Positions 9,099 to 17,420 of a DNA stretch of 64,000 nucleotides are shown here, in pieces. Source of the DNA: JADJVL01 sp046331545 (GTDB taxonomy: Bacteria > Acidobacteriota > Holophagae > Holophagales > Holophagaceae); NCBI GenBank assembly GCA_046331545.1, contig JAXLQR010000002.1, positions 930,001-994,000 on the forward strand, read 5' to 3'. Below the pieces are notes generated by a model that worked only from the letters and a program-made list of their open reading frames with translations, searched no databases and was not told where the DNA came from. The stretch's first letter is position 1. Each line of letters starts with the position of its first letter. The position numbers were made by a program, and so were the translations under genes.

Positions 9099-9581
9099 TC
9101 AGTAGGCCCGGACCGGAGAATGGCCGTTGGCTGCGAGCCAATCGGCGAGGGGCTTCGCGGCATCACCGTAGGCCAACGCGAGGGTGCCATGGCGCTGCGT
9201 GCGAACGTTCAGCGCCAGCCCAGCCCATTCCAGGAAGGCGTCCTGGAGGTCGATCTGCAACGCGTCGCCCTTGAAGGTCGTGCCACCGAGGATGCCAGGA
9301 TTCTGGATCCCCGCTCCAAAATGGATCGTCAACCTCGATCCCTCCAGCTCCAGCCAGCCGCGCCTGAAGTAGCCCCGATGGGCATAGAGCAGAAGCGCCC
9401 CGAACCCGGCGATCAGAAGACTGTGCACGGCCAGTTCCCACCAGCGGTGCCCCGGCTCCAGGGATCGTTGTCCGGTGGTGTAGGCCATCGACAGGAAGTT
9501 GTAGGTGGGATAGGCCAGCGCCACGCTGCCGAGGAGGATGAGCTTCCCCTTCGGGATGGGGTAGGTGTACACGACGGGCAT
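9099..9581 (-). CDS. Small membrane protein, third of a paralogous trio
   Basis: A 160-residue protein from ATG 9581. Two hydrophobic segments occupy the first ~70 residues, followed by a soluble beta-rich domain reminiscent of a bacterial PH-like domain. It is clearly paralogous to the gene just upstream: both have an RRxxLEL element, a LEWAG(x)xLN element and a nearly identical C-terminus (LAANGHSPVRAY against LSANGHPPARAY). Its ATG overlaps the preceding stop as TGATG, so translation is coupled. I know no function. A role in membrane or lipid homeostasis is suggested only by its place behind plsX and fabD. Confidence 0.7.
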   Translation of the reverse strand: MPVVYTYPIPKGKLILLGSVALAYPTYNFLSMAYTTGQRSLEPGHRWWELAVHSLLIAGFGALLLYAHRGYFRRGWLELEGSRLTIHFGAGIQNPGILGGTTFKGDALQIDLQDAFLEWAGLALNVRTQRHGTLALAYGDAAKPLADWLAANGHSPVRAY

Positions 9582-10072
9582 CAATAGGCCCGGGCGGGAG
9601 GATGGCCATTGGCAGAGAGCCAGTCGGCGACGCCTTGGGCGCTAACGCCATCCGCGAGGGTCAAGGCGCCAATGGCCGTGCCCCGTAGGTTCAGCGTCGT
9701 CCCGGCCCACTCGAGGCGGGCCTCCTCCAGGTTCACGTCCAAGTCGTCCGTCAGGTATCTGGAGCCCGCGAGAGCCCTGAAGGACAGCATCCCGAGCCCC
9801 GGGCGGATGGTCAGCACGTTGGCATCCAGTTCGAGGGTCGCTCGTCGGAAGAAGAGCTTCCGGAATCGGAAGAGTCCCAATCCCGTTGTGGCCATCCAGC
9901 CACCAGGAATTAGCAGCGAGGACCATCCCGAGGAGCCTGCGGTCCGATGGGGAGCAACCAGGCGTGCGACCTGGTACAGAAACACGGTCGTGAAAAACGC
10001 GAGTGATGCCAGCCCCAGGACGACAAGCCCCTTTTCCATCCATCCCACCGTATAGACGTACCTGGCGTTCAC
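9581..10072 (-). CDS. Small membrane protein, second of a paralogous trio
   Basis: A 163-residue protein. I chose the GTG at 10072 because it overlaps the previous stop as GTGA, and because the resulting N-terminus (NARYVYTVGW) aligns with that of the third gene (MPVVYTYPI). The ATG at 10123 would create a 55-base overlap. Two membrane segments are followed by a soluble domain with RRATLELDANVLTIRPG and LEWAGTTLNLRG. It has the same architecture as its neighbours, and no catalytic motif is seen. Confidence 0.68.
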   Translation of the reverse strand: MNARYVYTVGWMEKGLVVLGLASLAFFTTVFLYQVARLVAPHRTAGSSGWSSLLIPGGWMATTGLGLFRFRKLFFRRATLELDANVLTIRPGLGMLSFRALAGSRYLTDDLDVNLEEARLEWAGTTLNLRGTAIGALTLADGVSAQGVADWLSANGHPPARAY

Positions 10073-10560
10073 TTCGATGCTTCTCCCATCTCGAATCGCT
10101 GGATATCGTGGGCTCCCAGCCACTCCAGGAGCAGTGCGGTCTGATCCTTCGGCAGGAACAAGTCCTGGTGGAATTCAGGCCCCTTCAGGATCACGCCGTG
10201 CTGGGACTCGAGGTAGCGAAGACCCTCCAGGGGCACTTCCTGCCCGGTCTTGACCCGCGTGCTTCGGGTATAGAGCGCGCCTTCGAGCTCGCGGAGGTGG
10301 ATGTTCCCCTCGATCCGCAAGAGCTCCCAGCCCGCAGGGCGATGGAGATCGGACCATACGACTCCAGCCACGAGCAGGATGAGGAACCCCAGGGAGGCAC
10401 CCCACTGCCAGCCCGGACGGCCGGGAGGGGGCGTGAACCCATTCGTCGCCTCGGCCAGCAGGAGGGCGAAGGCCGCCAGCAGGAAAAGGGTGCGAATGCC
10501 CCAGTCCCAAGGACCTCGCAGCCACGAGGCATGCAGGACCAGCCGTGCCTCCCCGCTCAC
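10069..10560 (-). CDS. Small membrane protein, first of a trio behind fabD
   Basis: A 163-residue protein starting with GTG at 10560, which overlaps the fabD stop as GTGA. Two hydrophobic segments (about residues 20-38 and 52-70) are followed by a soluble domain (GWELLRIEGNIHLRELEG onward). The layout and length match the next two genes, although sequence identity is low. An in-frame open frame continues far upstream inside fabD and is only a shadow. Coupling to fabD points to a membrane or fatty-acid role, but this is inference from position. Confidence 0.62.
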   Translation of the reverse strand: MSGEARLVLHASWLRGPWDWGIRTLFLLAAFALLLAEATNGFTPPPGRPGWQWGASLGFLILLVAGVVWSDLHRPAGWELLRIEGNIHLRELEGALYTRSTRVKTGQEVPLEGLRYLESQHGVILKGPEFHQDLFLPKDQTALLLEWLGAHDIQRFEMGEASK

Positions 10561-11495
10561 CCCAGCTGCCCCAGATCCTCGGGCCCGCCGATGGACAGGG
10601 CCTTCACCTCGATGCCCAGCTCCTTCGCCTGCCGCTTCGCCAGGCCGCTCAGCACCTTGCCGGGGCCGAGTTCGATGAAGGTGGTGACGCCTTCCTTCAG
10701 CAGCACGTCCATGATGCCTTCCCAGCGCACGGCGCCGGGGATCTGGCGGACGAGGCCGTCGCGCAGGTCTTCGGGGTCCGTGACCACGGCGGCGTCCACG
10801 TTGTTCACCAGGGGGCAGAGGCCTTCCCGGAGGTGCAGCGCGGCGAGGATGGGCGCCATGGCCTCCTGGGCGGGCTCCATGAGGGGCGAGTGGAAGGGCG
10901 CGCTCACCGGGAGCTTCATCATCTTGCGGCCGCCCCGGGCCTTGGCGGCCTCCATGGCGGCGTCCACCGCCTCCGCGTGGCCCGCGATGACGATCTGGCC
11001 GGGGCCGTTGAAGTTCGCGGGCACGGCGATCTTGCCGCTCGCCTTCGAACCCTCCTCGCAGGCCGCGGCCACGTCCGCCGCGCTCATGCCCAGCAGGGCC
11101 GCCATGGCGCCCACGCCCACGGGCACCGCCACCTGCATGGCCCGGCCGCGCTCCCGCACGGTCTTCACCGCCTCCGTGAAGGAAAGCGCGCCGATGCCCA
11201 CCAGGGCCGAGTACTCGCCCAGGCTGTGGCCCGCGGCGAAGTCGGGCTTGGGGAGCCTGCCGGCGTAGGCCCGCACCACCATGGTGCTGTGGGTGAGGAT
11301 GGCGGGCTGGGTGTGCTCCGTGAGCTTCAGCGTCTCCTCGGGACCCTCCGCCATGAGCTTCGACAGGGGGAAGCCCAGGGCCGCGTCGGCGTCCTCGAGC
11401 ACGCCCCGGGCCACCGCCTCGGCCTGGGCCAGCGCCACGCCCATGCCCACCGCCTGGGAACCCTGACCGGGGAACAGCCACGCCACCTTGCTCAT
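10557..11495 (-). CDS. fabD: Malonyl-CoA:ACP transacylase FabD
   Basis: A 312-residue protein of full family length. The N-terminal LFPGQGSQ motif, the active-site Ser91 in GHSLGEYSA and the histidine in SAPFHSPLM are all present. It transfers malonyl groups from CoA to acyl carrier protein to feed fatty-acid elongation in the cytosol. GAAGGAGG precedes the ATG. It follows plsX by 32 bases in the conserved yceD-rpmF-plsX-fabD order, though fabG and acpP are not next. The place after fabD is taken by three small membrane proteins. Confidence 0.97.
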   Translation of the reverse strand: MSKVAWLFPGQGSQAVGMGVALAQAEAVARGVLEDADAALGFPLSKLMAEGPEETLKLTEHTQPAILTHSTMVVRAYAGRLPKPDFAAGHSLGEYSALVGIGALSFTEAVKTVRERGRAMQVAVPVGVGAMAALLGMSAADVAAACEEGSKASGKIAVPANFNGPGQIVIAGHAEAVDAAMEAAKARGGRKMMKLPVSAPFHSPLMEPAQEAMAPILAALHLREGLCPLVNNVDAAVVTDPEDLRDGLVRQIPGAVRWEGIMDVLLKEGVTTFIELGPGKVLSGLAKRQAKELGIEVKALSIGGPEDLGQLG

Positions 11496-11527
11496 GGAGC
11501 CTCCTTCGCCGCCGGCTGCGCCGCGGC

Positions 11528-12553
11528 CTAGTCCTTGGGCAGCAGCCCGGCGATGCCCGCCGAGATCCGCTCGCTCACCCTGCCTTCAAAGGTCCGCAGG
11601 GCCGCGCCGATGCCGTTCTTCACCGCCTTGGCGTCGCTGCTGCCGTGGCCGATGACGCTCACGCCCTTGATGCCCAGCAGCGGCAGGCCGCCGTACTCCC
11701 GGTAGTCCAGGGTGCGGAAGAAGGCCTTCAGGCCGGGCTTCACCAGCAGGGCGCCGAGCTTGGCCGCCAAGCCGCTGGTGAGCGCCCCGCGGATGCCCGT
11801 GACCATGGCACCGGCCAGGGCCTCGCTGGACTTGAGCACCACGTTGCCCACGAAGCCGTCGCAGGCGATGACGTCGAAGTTGCCGTTCCAGATGTCGCGC
11901 CCCTCGGCGTTGCCGGCAAAATTCAGGGGCAGGCCCTTCAGGAGGGCCGCCGCCTCCCGGGTCACCTCGGTGCCCTTGTTGTCCTCCTCGCCCACGCTGA
12001 GCACGCCCACCTTGGGGTTCGGGATCCCCAGCACCTGCTCGGCGTAGACCGCGCCCATCACGCCGAACTGGGCGATGTGCTCGGGCCGGCAGTCCACGTT
12101 GGAGCCCACGTCGATGAGCACCGTGGGCCGTCCCTGCTTGTTGGGCATCACGCAGGCCAGGCCCGGGCGGTCCACGCCCTCCAGGCGCCCGATGACCATG
12201 CTGGAGGCCACCATGGCGGCGCCGGTGTGGCCCATGCTGACCACGCCGTGGGCCCGGCCCTCGCGCACGGCCTGGGCGGCCACGCGCATGGAGCTGTCCT
12301 TCTTCTCCCGCAGCACCGCGGTGCCCTTGTCCTCCATGGTCACCACCGTGGGCGCGTGGAGGAGCTCGAGCCGGGAGCCGAGGAAGCCCTCCAGGCCGTG
12401 CTTCGGGAGCAAGGCCTTCAGCCGGGCCTCGTCCCCGCAGAGCAGGAGGACGAGGTCCGGCCAGGCATCCAGGGCCTGCTTCGCGCCGTCAAGGGTGGAC
12501 TGGGGGGCGTGGTCGCCCCCCATCACGTCCAGCGCGATCCGGACGACAGCCAA
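11528..12553 (-). CDS. plsX: Phosphate acyltransferase PlsX
   Basis: A 341-residue protein with the family signature RIALDVMGGDHAP at the N-terminus and further PlsX blocks such as VSMGHTGA and DGFVGNVVLKS. It makes acyl-phosphate from acyl-ACP for phospholipid synthesis, acting at the inner face of the membrane. The start is a TTG at 12553, supported by a TAAGGA ribosome site about 7 bases upstream that overlaps the rpmF stop; the first ATG lies inside the signature motif. The gene is 9 bases after rpmF. Confidence 0.95.
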   Translation of the reverse strand: MAVVRIALDVMGGDHAPQSTLDGAKQALDAWPDLVLLLCGDEARLKALLPKHGLEGFLGSRLELLHAPTVVTMEDKGTAVLREKKDSSMRVAAQAVREGRAHGVVSMGHTGAAMVASSMVIGRLEGVDRPGLACVMPNKQGRPTVLIDVGSNVDCRPEHIAQFGVMGAVYAEQVLGIPNPKVGVLSVGEEDNKGTEVTREAAALLKGLPLNFAGNAEGRDIWNGNFDVIACDGFVGNVVLKSSEALAGAMVTGIRGALTSGLAAKLGALLVKPGLKAFFRTLDYREYGGLPLLGIKGVSVIGHGSSDAKAVKNGIGAALRTFEGRVSERISAGIAGLLPKD

Positions 12554-12562
12554 GCGCGGTCC

Positions 12563-12745
12563 TTAGACCGCGGCGACGTGGACGGCCTTCTTGCCGCGGT
12601 AGAAGCCGCAGGAAGGGCAGACCCGGTGGGGCAGCTTGGCGACGCCGCAGTTGGGGCAGGTGGAGGCGCTGAGGGCCTCGAGGCTGTCGTGGGTGCGGCG
12701 GCGGTCGCGGCGGGCCTTGGAGTGGCGGCGCTTGGGATTCGGCAT
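12563..12745 (-). CDS. rpmF: 50S ribosomal protein L32
   Basis: A 60-residue protein with the basic N-terminus MPNPKRRHSKARRDRRR and a four-cysteine zinc ribbon, C30/C33 and C43/C46 (CPNC and CPSC). This is the zinc-binding form of L32 in the large ribosomal subunit. A GGAG site precedes the ATG. The 59-base gap to the upstream yceD-like gene carries a heptameric repeat. Linkage to plsX-fabD is a widespread bacterial arrangement. Confidence 0.97.
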   Translation of the reverse strand: MPNPKRRHSKARRDRRRTHDSLEALSASTCPNCGVAKLPHRVCPSCGFYRGKKAVHVAAV

Positions 12746-12763
12746 GGCGGGCTCCGTCGGGGA

Positions 12764-12806
12764 AGGTTCGGGGTTCGGGGTTTCAGGAATCCGGGTCCTG
12801 GGTCTC
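12764..12806 (+). repeat. Heptameric GGG-phased repeat between yceD-like gene and rpmF
   Basis: Read on the plus strand, the bases fall into units of seven that start with GGG or AGG: AGGTTCG, GGGTTCG, GGGTTTC, an 8-base AGGAATCC, GGGTCCT, then GGGTCTC. The next unit (AGGATCC) runs into the last codons of the yceD-like gene, whose stop is at 12805-12807. Similar heptads occur in at least three other gaps of this window. Confidence 0.6.
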
Positions 12807-13335
12807 AGGATCCGAGGTCGAGCTTGAGCCCGCTCAGGGCCTTGGCCAGGGCCGAGGGCTCCTTCAGGACTTCAGGATTGCAGGAGCACTTGCCCTTGTT
12901 CCAGTTCTTGCCGCACTGGGGGCAGAGGCCGAGGCAGTCCTCCCTGCAGAGGGGGTGCATGGGGACCTGGAGCTGGAACTGCTCCTTCACCAGGGTTTCC
13001 TCATCGATCTCGTCCTCGGGCATGAAGACCACGTCCAGGTCCTGGCTGCCCAGGGTGTGGGCGCCCCGGGCCGCGAGGTCCGCGTCCTGGCTGCCCAGGA
13101 ACTGGCTGGAGACCGCCAGGGGCAGGTCGAAGGGCTCGTTGCAGCGCGAGCAGGTGCAGTCCAGCACCCCGCTGCCCTTCACGTCGAAGAAGGTGTCCCC
13201 CAGGCCCGAATCGCTGGGCAGCACGAAGACCTGCCAGGCCATGTCCCGCACGGCGTCCTCGCCCTCCAGGGGCAGGAGGGCCAGGGTGCCGGAGAGCCGC
13301 AGGCCCTCCGCGGGAAGCTTGGCGCGGTGGATCAC
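12805..13335 (-). CDS. YceD/DUF177-family protein
   Basis: A 176-residue protein from the GTG at 13335, which overlaps the preceding pseudopilin stop (GTGA) and has GGGGGAAG upstream; the longer open frame is not credible. It contains the YceD-type core (CTCSRCNEPFDLPL), an acidic middle, and a C-terminal cysteine cluster (CREDCLGLCPQCG ending CSC) likely to hold zinc. Family members precede rpmF throughout bacteria and are linked to 23S rRNA maturation or ribosome assembly, with no enzymatic mechanism established. The position directly before rpmF agrees. Confidence 0.85.
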   Translation of the reverse strand: MIHRAKLPAEGLRLSGTLALLPLEGEDAVRDMAWQVFVLPSDSGLGDTFFDVKGSGVLDCTCSRCNEPFDLPLAVSSQFLGSQDADLAARGAHTLGSQDLDVVFMPEDEIDEETLVKEQFQLQVPMHPLCREDCLGLCPQCGKNWNKGKCSCNPEVLKEPSALAKALSGLKLDLGS

Positions 13336-13808
13336 TTCGGAGCTTCCCCCGCGGGCGCGGCGCCCTTCTCCGTGCGGCTGCCAGCAGGGCCGCCCTGGAT
13401 GTTGCCGCCCTCCCGCCAGACGATGGGGCCACGGGTCTCCTGGTCGTTGGGGTCGCCGGCACACTTCAACGTGTACTTGCCCTTCCCGGCGGTCCCCTCG
13501 TAGGGCTGGTTCCAGGGATCGTTCACCGGCATGTTCACCGTGATGTGATTGCCCTTTACGAGCGGGGAATTGCTGTCCACCATGGCCTCCCAACTGCCGA
13601 GGTCAGGATAGGCGCCCTTGGCGAGGTAGTACTTCTCCAGGCCCTCGGAGACCTGCCGCATGGCGTCGTAGGCCTTCGTATATCGCGCTTGGTCGGCGTA
13701 CTTCTGGTAGCCCTTAAATCCCAGCGTCGCGATCACGCCGATGATCATCAGCGCGATCAGGAGTTCCATCAGCGAGAAGCCCTTCTGGGCCTGGCGGGTC
13801 GTGGTCAT
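13332..13808 (-). CDS. GspG-like type II/IV pseudopilin
   Basis: A 158-residue protein from the ATG at 13808. The prepilin leader MTTTRQAQKG is cut before FSLMELLIALMI, with the conserved Glu at mature position 5. The C-terminal part has the GspG-like element DPWNQPYEG, found near the calcium-binding end of major pseudopilins. It should be inserted in the inner membrane, cleaved by PilD and assembled into a pilus or type II secretion pseudopilus. Oddly, it sits at the head of the yceD-rpmF-plsX-fabD operon and overlaps the yceD-like start. No other secretion gene is adjacent. Confidence 0.86.
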   Translation of the reverse strand: MTTTRQAQKGFSLMELLIALMIIGVIATLGFKGYQKYADQARYTKAYDAMRQVSEGLEKYYLAKGAYPDLGSWEAMVDSNSPLVKGNHITVNMPVNDPWNQPYEGTAGKGKYTLKCAGDPNDQETRGPIVWREGGNIQGGPAGSRTEKGAAPAGEAPK

Positions 13809-13957
13809 GGCGGTCTCTTGGGCGGAGCGCTTGGGAGGATGGGCGGGCCTTGGGCTCCGGATCAGCAGGCACCCAAGCACTTCAGTGTGCCATAGATGGG
13901 CGAGGTGACAAGGTTTCATGCCGTCCTGGAGCGCCGGGCGCCCGATCCGGGGCGGCG

Positions 13958-15421
13958 CTACTCCCCCTCCTCCCCGCCCTCCGCCACCTCCTGGGCCGGG
14001 AACTCCTCGGGCCGGGGGCAGCGCTCGGGAAGGTTCTCCAGGCCGCCCAGGTGCCCGGCCCAGTAGCGGTAGGCGCGGAAGCTCATGCCGAGGCGCTTGC
14101 TGGCCTTGGTCTTGTTGCCGCCGGTCTCGGCGAGGGCGGCCTTGAGGAAGTGGCCCCGCAGGGCGTTCAGCCAGGCCTCCAGGTCGAAGCCCTCGGGCGG
14201 GATGCGCCAGGCGGGGAGGGCCGCCGGGGCCGCGGGCTCGGGCGAGGCGGCACGGGCCTCCCGCACCACCGAGTCGGGGAAGAGCTCCGGGCCGATGGGG
14301 CCGCCGGCGTTCAGCGCCACGCAGCGCTCCACCAGGTTCTCCAGCTCCCGCACGTTGCCCGGGAAGCGGTAGGCCTGGAGCACCGCCATCGCCTCGGCGC
14401 TGAAGGCCATGGAGGCGCGGCCCAGCTTCAGGCAGAAGCGGCGCAGGAAGTGCTCCGCCAGCACCGGCAGGTCCTCCCGGCGCTCCCGCAGGGGCGGCAG
14501 CTCGATGTGCAGGATGTTGAGGCGGTAGTAGAGGTCCTCCCGGAACTTCCCCTTGTCCACCAGGTCGCGCAGGTTGCGGTTCGTGGCCCCGATGACCCGC
14601 ACGTCCACCGGCCGCTCGTCGGTGCCGCCCACGCGCCGCACCCGGCGCTCCTGCAGCACCCGCAGCAGCTTCACCTGCAGGGGCAGCGGCATCTCGCCGA
14701 TCTCGTCCAGGAAGAGGAAGCCCCCGGACGCCTCCTCGAAGAGTCCGCGCTTGGTGGCGGTGGCCCCGGTGAAGGCCCCCTTCTCGTAGCCGAAGAGCTC
14801 CGACTCCAGGAGGTTCTCGGGCAGCGCGCCGCAGTTCACCGGCAGGAAGGCCCCCGCGGCCCGGTCCGAGTAGCGGTGGATGAGGCGCGCCACGATCTCC
14901 TTACCCGTGCCGCTCTCGCCGGTCACCAGCACCGTGGTGTCCGCCCGGGCCACCTTGCCCACCAGGGCCTGCACCCGGCGGATGGTCTCGCCCACGCCCA
15001 CCAGGTCCGTCCCGCCCCCGGGGGCCTCCGGCTCCGGCGCGAGGCTCTCCACGAAGAGGCCCTTCAACACCTTCGTGAGCTCCGCCAGGTCGTTGCGGGC
15101 CTTGGTGAGGAAGTCCGCGGCGCCCAGGTTCAGGGCCTGGACCGTGGTCTCGGTGGTGGCGTAGGCGGTCATGATCACCACCGGCGCCTTCAACCCCTGC
15201 TCCTTCATCCAGGCCAGCAGCTCGATGCCGCTGCCGTCCTTCAGCTTGAGGTCCGACACCACCGCGTCGAAGGCCCCCGCGGCCAGGCCGCGCTTGGCCT
15301 CCTCGACCCCGGAGGCCGGGTGGGGGTCGAAGCCCTCCCCGGCGAGGCCGATCTGGAGGATCTCGCGGAAGCTCTCCTCGTCCTCGACGACGAGCACACG
15401 TTTGGCGGCGGGAGGCGACAT
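13958..15421 (-). CDS. Sigma-54-dependent response regulator (NtrC/PilR type)
   Basis: A 487-residue protein from ATG 15421. Receiver domain: acidic pocket VEDEE, phospho-acceptor Asp57 in VSDLKL, Lys107. AAA+ domain: Walker A GESGTGKE, the sigma-54 contact loop GAFTGA (215-220), GALPENLLESELFGYEKG. C-terminal Fis-type helix-turn-helix: GGNKTKASKRLGMSFRAYRYW. When phosphorylated it should drive open complex formation at -24/-12 promoters. No sensor kinase is adjacent. The window has one good -24/-12 site, in front of pilA, so a PilR role is attractive but unproven. It diverges from the glycosyltransferase genes at 15528. Confidence 0.92.
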   Translation of the reverse strand: MSPPAAKRVLVVEDEESFREILQIGLAGEGFDPHPASGVEEAKRGLAAGAFDAVVSDLKLKDGSGIELLAWMKEQGLKAPVVIMTAYATTETTVQALNLGAADFLTKARNDLAELTKVLKGLFVESLAPEPEAPGGGTDLVGVGETIRRVQALVGKVARADTTVLVTGESGTGKEIVARLIHRYSDRAAGAFLPVNCGALPENLLESELFGYEKGAFTGATATKRGLFEEASGGFLFLDEIGEMPLPLQVKLLRVLQERRVRRVGGTDERPVDVRVIGATNRNLRDLVDKGKFREDLYYRLNILHIELPPLRERREDLPVLAEHFLRRFCLKLGRASMAFSAEAMAVLQAYRFPGNVRELENLVERCVALNAGGPIGPELFPDSVVREARAASPEPAAPAALPAWRIPPEGFDLEAWLNALRGHFLKAALAETGGNKTKASKRLGMSFRAYRYWAGHLGGLENLPERCPRPEEFPAQEVAEGGEEGE

Positions 15422-15527
15422 GGGCCTTTCAGGTGGAAGGGCTCCAGTATGGGGCAAGGGCCCGGAGGTCCCCAAGCCCGCGGGAAGCCGCGTTGACGGC
15501 GCTCGCCGCCCCCGGAAAGGATGGGGG

Positions 15528-16439
15528 ATGCGCTTCCTCCTCAGCCGCACGGACGCCCTGGGGGACCTGGTGATCTCCCTGCCCGTCCAGGCGCGGATCC
15601 TGAGCCGGGAGCCCCGCGCCGAGGTGCACTGGCTCGTGAAGCCCTACGCCGCGCCCCTGCTGGAGCGGCTGCCCGGCGTGGCCGGAGTCCACCTGCGGGC
15701 GGGGGACGGCGAGCTGCGCGCCCTCATGCTGGAGGGCGGCTTCGACGCCGTGCTGAACCTCTTCCACCGGGACCCGGCCGTCACCCTCGCCGCCCGGGAC
15801 GCGGGCGTGCCGGTGCGCGTGGCCCGGGCCCGGGGCCTCGCCCAGATCCGCGCGGCCACGCACCTGCTCTGGAAGGGACGCACCCACAGCGGCCGCCACG
15901 AGGCGGAGAACGTCCTGGACTTCCTCGAGCCCTGGGGCTGGTCCGGGGGCTGGCCCGCGCCCCCCTCGCTGGGGGTGACGGAGGCGGAACGCAGCGCCGG
16001 AGAGGCCGACCTCGCCGCGGTGCCCCGGCCGCGCCTGGCGGTGGCCACCCGCAGCAGCGGCAGCTCGGCCTATCCCTCCCCCGCGTGGTGGGAACGGGCC
16101 CTTCCCCTCGTCCGGCAGGCCGGGTGGAACCCGGTGGTGGTGGCGCCCCCGGAGGATTCCAGCCTCCCGCCCGCCGACCTGCGCCGGCTGCTGGGCCGCC
16201 TCGCCGCCTGTGACGCCTTCCTCGGCCCGAGCACCGGCCCCACGCAGATCGCCGCGGCCCTGGGCCTCCCGGTGCTGGCGCTCCTGGGGCGCACCCCCAA
16301 CCGCGGCCCCAGCCGCTGGACGCCCCTGGGCGCGCGCGTGCAGGTGCTGCAGTATCCGGAGCCCGAGGCCGACCTCGCCGGCGGCATGGACCGCCTGGAC
16401 CCCGCCGACCTCCTGCCCCACCTCGAGCGGCTGCGGTGA
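15528..16439 (+). CDS. Family 9 glycosyltransferase (heptosyltransferase-like)
   Basis: A 303-residue protein from ATG 15528, preceded by GGAAAGGA; the open frame extends upstream only as a shadow of the regulator gene. The N-terminus RTDALGDLVISLP and the C-terminal DAFLGPSTGPTQIAAALGLPVLALLG match the GT-B fold of LPS heptosyltransferases. It probably adds a core sugar, with ADP-heptose as donor, at the inner membrane. Its stop overlaps the next GT9 start as GTGA, and hldD, which makes ADP-L-glycero-D-manno-heptose, lies 3 kb downstream. Confidence 0.86.
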   Translation: MRFLLSRTDALGDLVISLPVQARILSREPRAEVHWLVKPYAAPLLERLPGVAGVHLRAGDGELRALMLEGGFDAVLNLFHRDPAVTLAARDAGVPVRVARARGLAQIRAATHLLWKGRTHSGRHEAENVLDFLEPWGWSGGWPAPPSLGVTEAERSAGEADLAAVPRPRLAVATRSSGSSAYPSPAWWERALPLVRQAGWNPVVVAPPEDSSLPPADLRRLLGRLAACDAFLGPSTGPTQIAAALGLPVLALLGRTPNRGPSRWTPLGARVQVLQYPEPEADLAGGMDRLDPADLLPHLERLR

Positions 16440-17398
16440 AGGCGATCCCGGAGCACGCCACCTGGGTCCGCTTCCCCCGCTTCGTGGGAGACGCCGTCAT
16501 GCAGCTCTCGGTCCTCCGCCTCCTCCGGCAGCTGGAGGCCGGCCCGCTGGTGGCGTGGGGCCCGGCGGCCACCGTCGCCCTGGTGGAGGACCACCCCCTC
16601 GCGGACGCCGTGGTGGGGGAGCCGGACAAGCCCGGCGTCCTCGCCCTGGCCCGCAGGCTGCGCGAGCACCGGGCCGCCCGCAGCATCCACTTCCCCAAGT
16701 CCCTGCGGCCGGCCCTCGCGGCCTGGCTGGCGCGGGTGCCCGAGCGCATCGGGGTGGACGAGAGCCTCCAGGGCCCCTTCAACACCCACAGCGGGCCCTT
16801 CTGGTCCGCGGGCGGCCACTTCCTGGACCGCTACCACGCGGTGCTCCGGAGACGCTGGCCGGACGCCCCGCCCCTGCCCTTCCCCGACTACGACCCCGGC
16901 GTGGCCGTGGACCTGCCGAAGGCGCCCCTGCTCTGCCTCATGCCCGGCAGCGCCTGGCCCTCCAAGGCCTGGCCCGCCGGCCACTGGCGGAGCCTGCTGC
17001 TGCGCGCGCGCTCGGAGGGGTTCGCCGTGGCGGTGCTGGGCAGCGCCGGGGAACGCGAGCTCTGCGCCGCGGTGGCCGGCACCGAGGGCCTGGACCTGGG
17101 CGGCCGGACGAGCCTGCGGGAGGCCGCCGCCTGGCTGCGGGGGGCCCGGGGCGCGGTGGGGAACGATTCCGGCCTCAGCCACCTGGCCGCGGCCTGCGGA
17201 ACCCCCGTGCTGGCCCTCTTCGGCCCCACCCCCGGGGAGGCCTCCGGGCCCCGGGGACCGAAGGTCCGCATCCTGCGCCGGGAGGGCGTGGCCTGCGCCC
17301 CGTGCGGATCCCGCGCCTGCTTCACGCCGGGCCAGCCCTGCCTGGCGGGGATCCCGGCCGAGGAAGCCTGGGAGGCCCTCGCCGCACTGCTTGGATAG
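16436..17398 (+). CDS. Family 9 glycosyltransferase (heptosyltransferase II-like)
   Basis: A 320-residue protein starting GTG at 16436, coupled to the previous gene by a GTGA overlap. Family motifs are WVRFPRFVGDAVMQLSVLR at the N-terminus, LLCLMPGSAWPSKAWP mid-protein, and GNDSGLSHLAAACGTPVLALFGPTP near the nucleotide-binding site. A four-cysteine tail (CAPCGSRACFTPGQPC) resembles the CxxC-rich end of WaaF-like enzymes. It is predicted to act on lipid A-core in LPS synthesis. The exact acceptor heptose is not known. Confidence 0.88.
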   Translation: MKAIPEHATWVRFPRFVGDAVMQLSVLRLLRQLEAGPLVAWGPAATVALVEDHPLADAVVGEPDKPGVLALARRLREHRAARSIHFPKSLRPALAAWLARVPERIGVDESLQGPFNTHSGPFWSAGGHFLDRYHAVLRRRWPDAPPLPFPDYDPGVAVDLPKAPLLCLMPGSAWPSKAWPAGHWRSLLLRARSEGFAVAVLGSAGERELCAAVAGTEGLDLGGRTSLREAAAWLRGARGAVGNDSGLSHLAAACGTPVLALFGPTPGEASGPRGPKVRILRREGVACAPCGSRACFTPGQPCLAGIPAEEAWEALAALLG

Positions 17399-17420
17399 AC
17401 TGTTGGTCCACGAGGTCCCC

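Noticed and set aside
13877..13892. A possible sigma-54 site ahead of the pseudopilin (TGGCAC...GTGC on the minus strand)
   Set aside because: The spacing between GG and GC is 11 bases, not the required 10, so the match is not credible without data.
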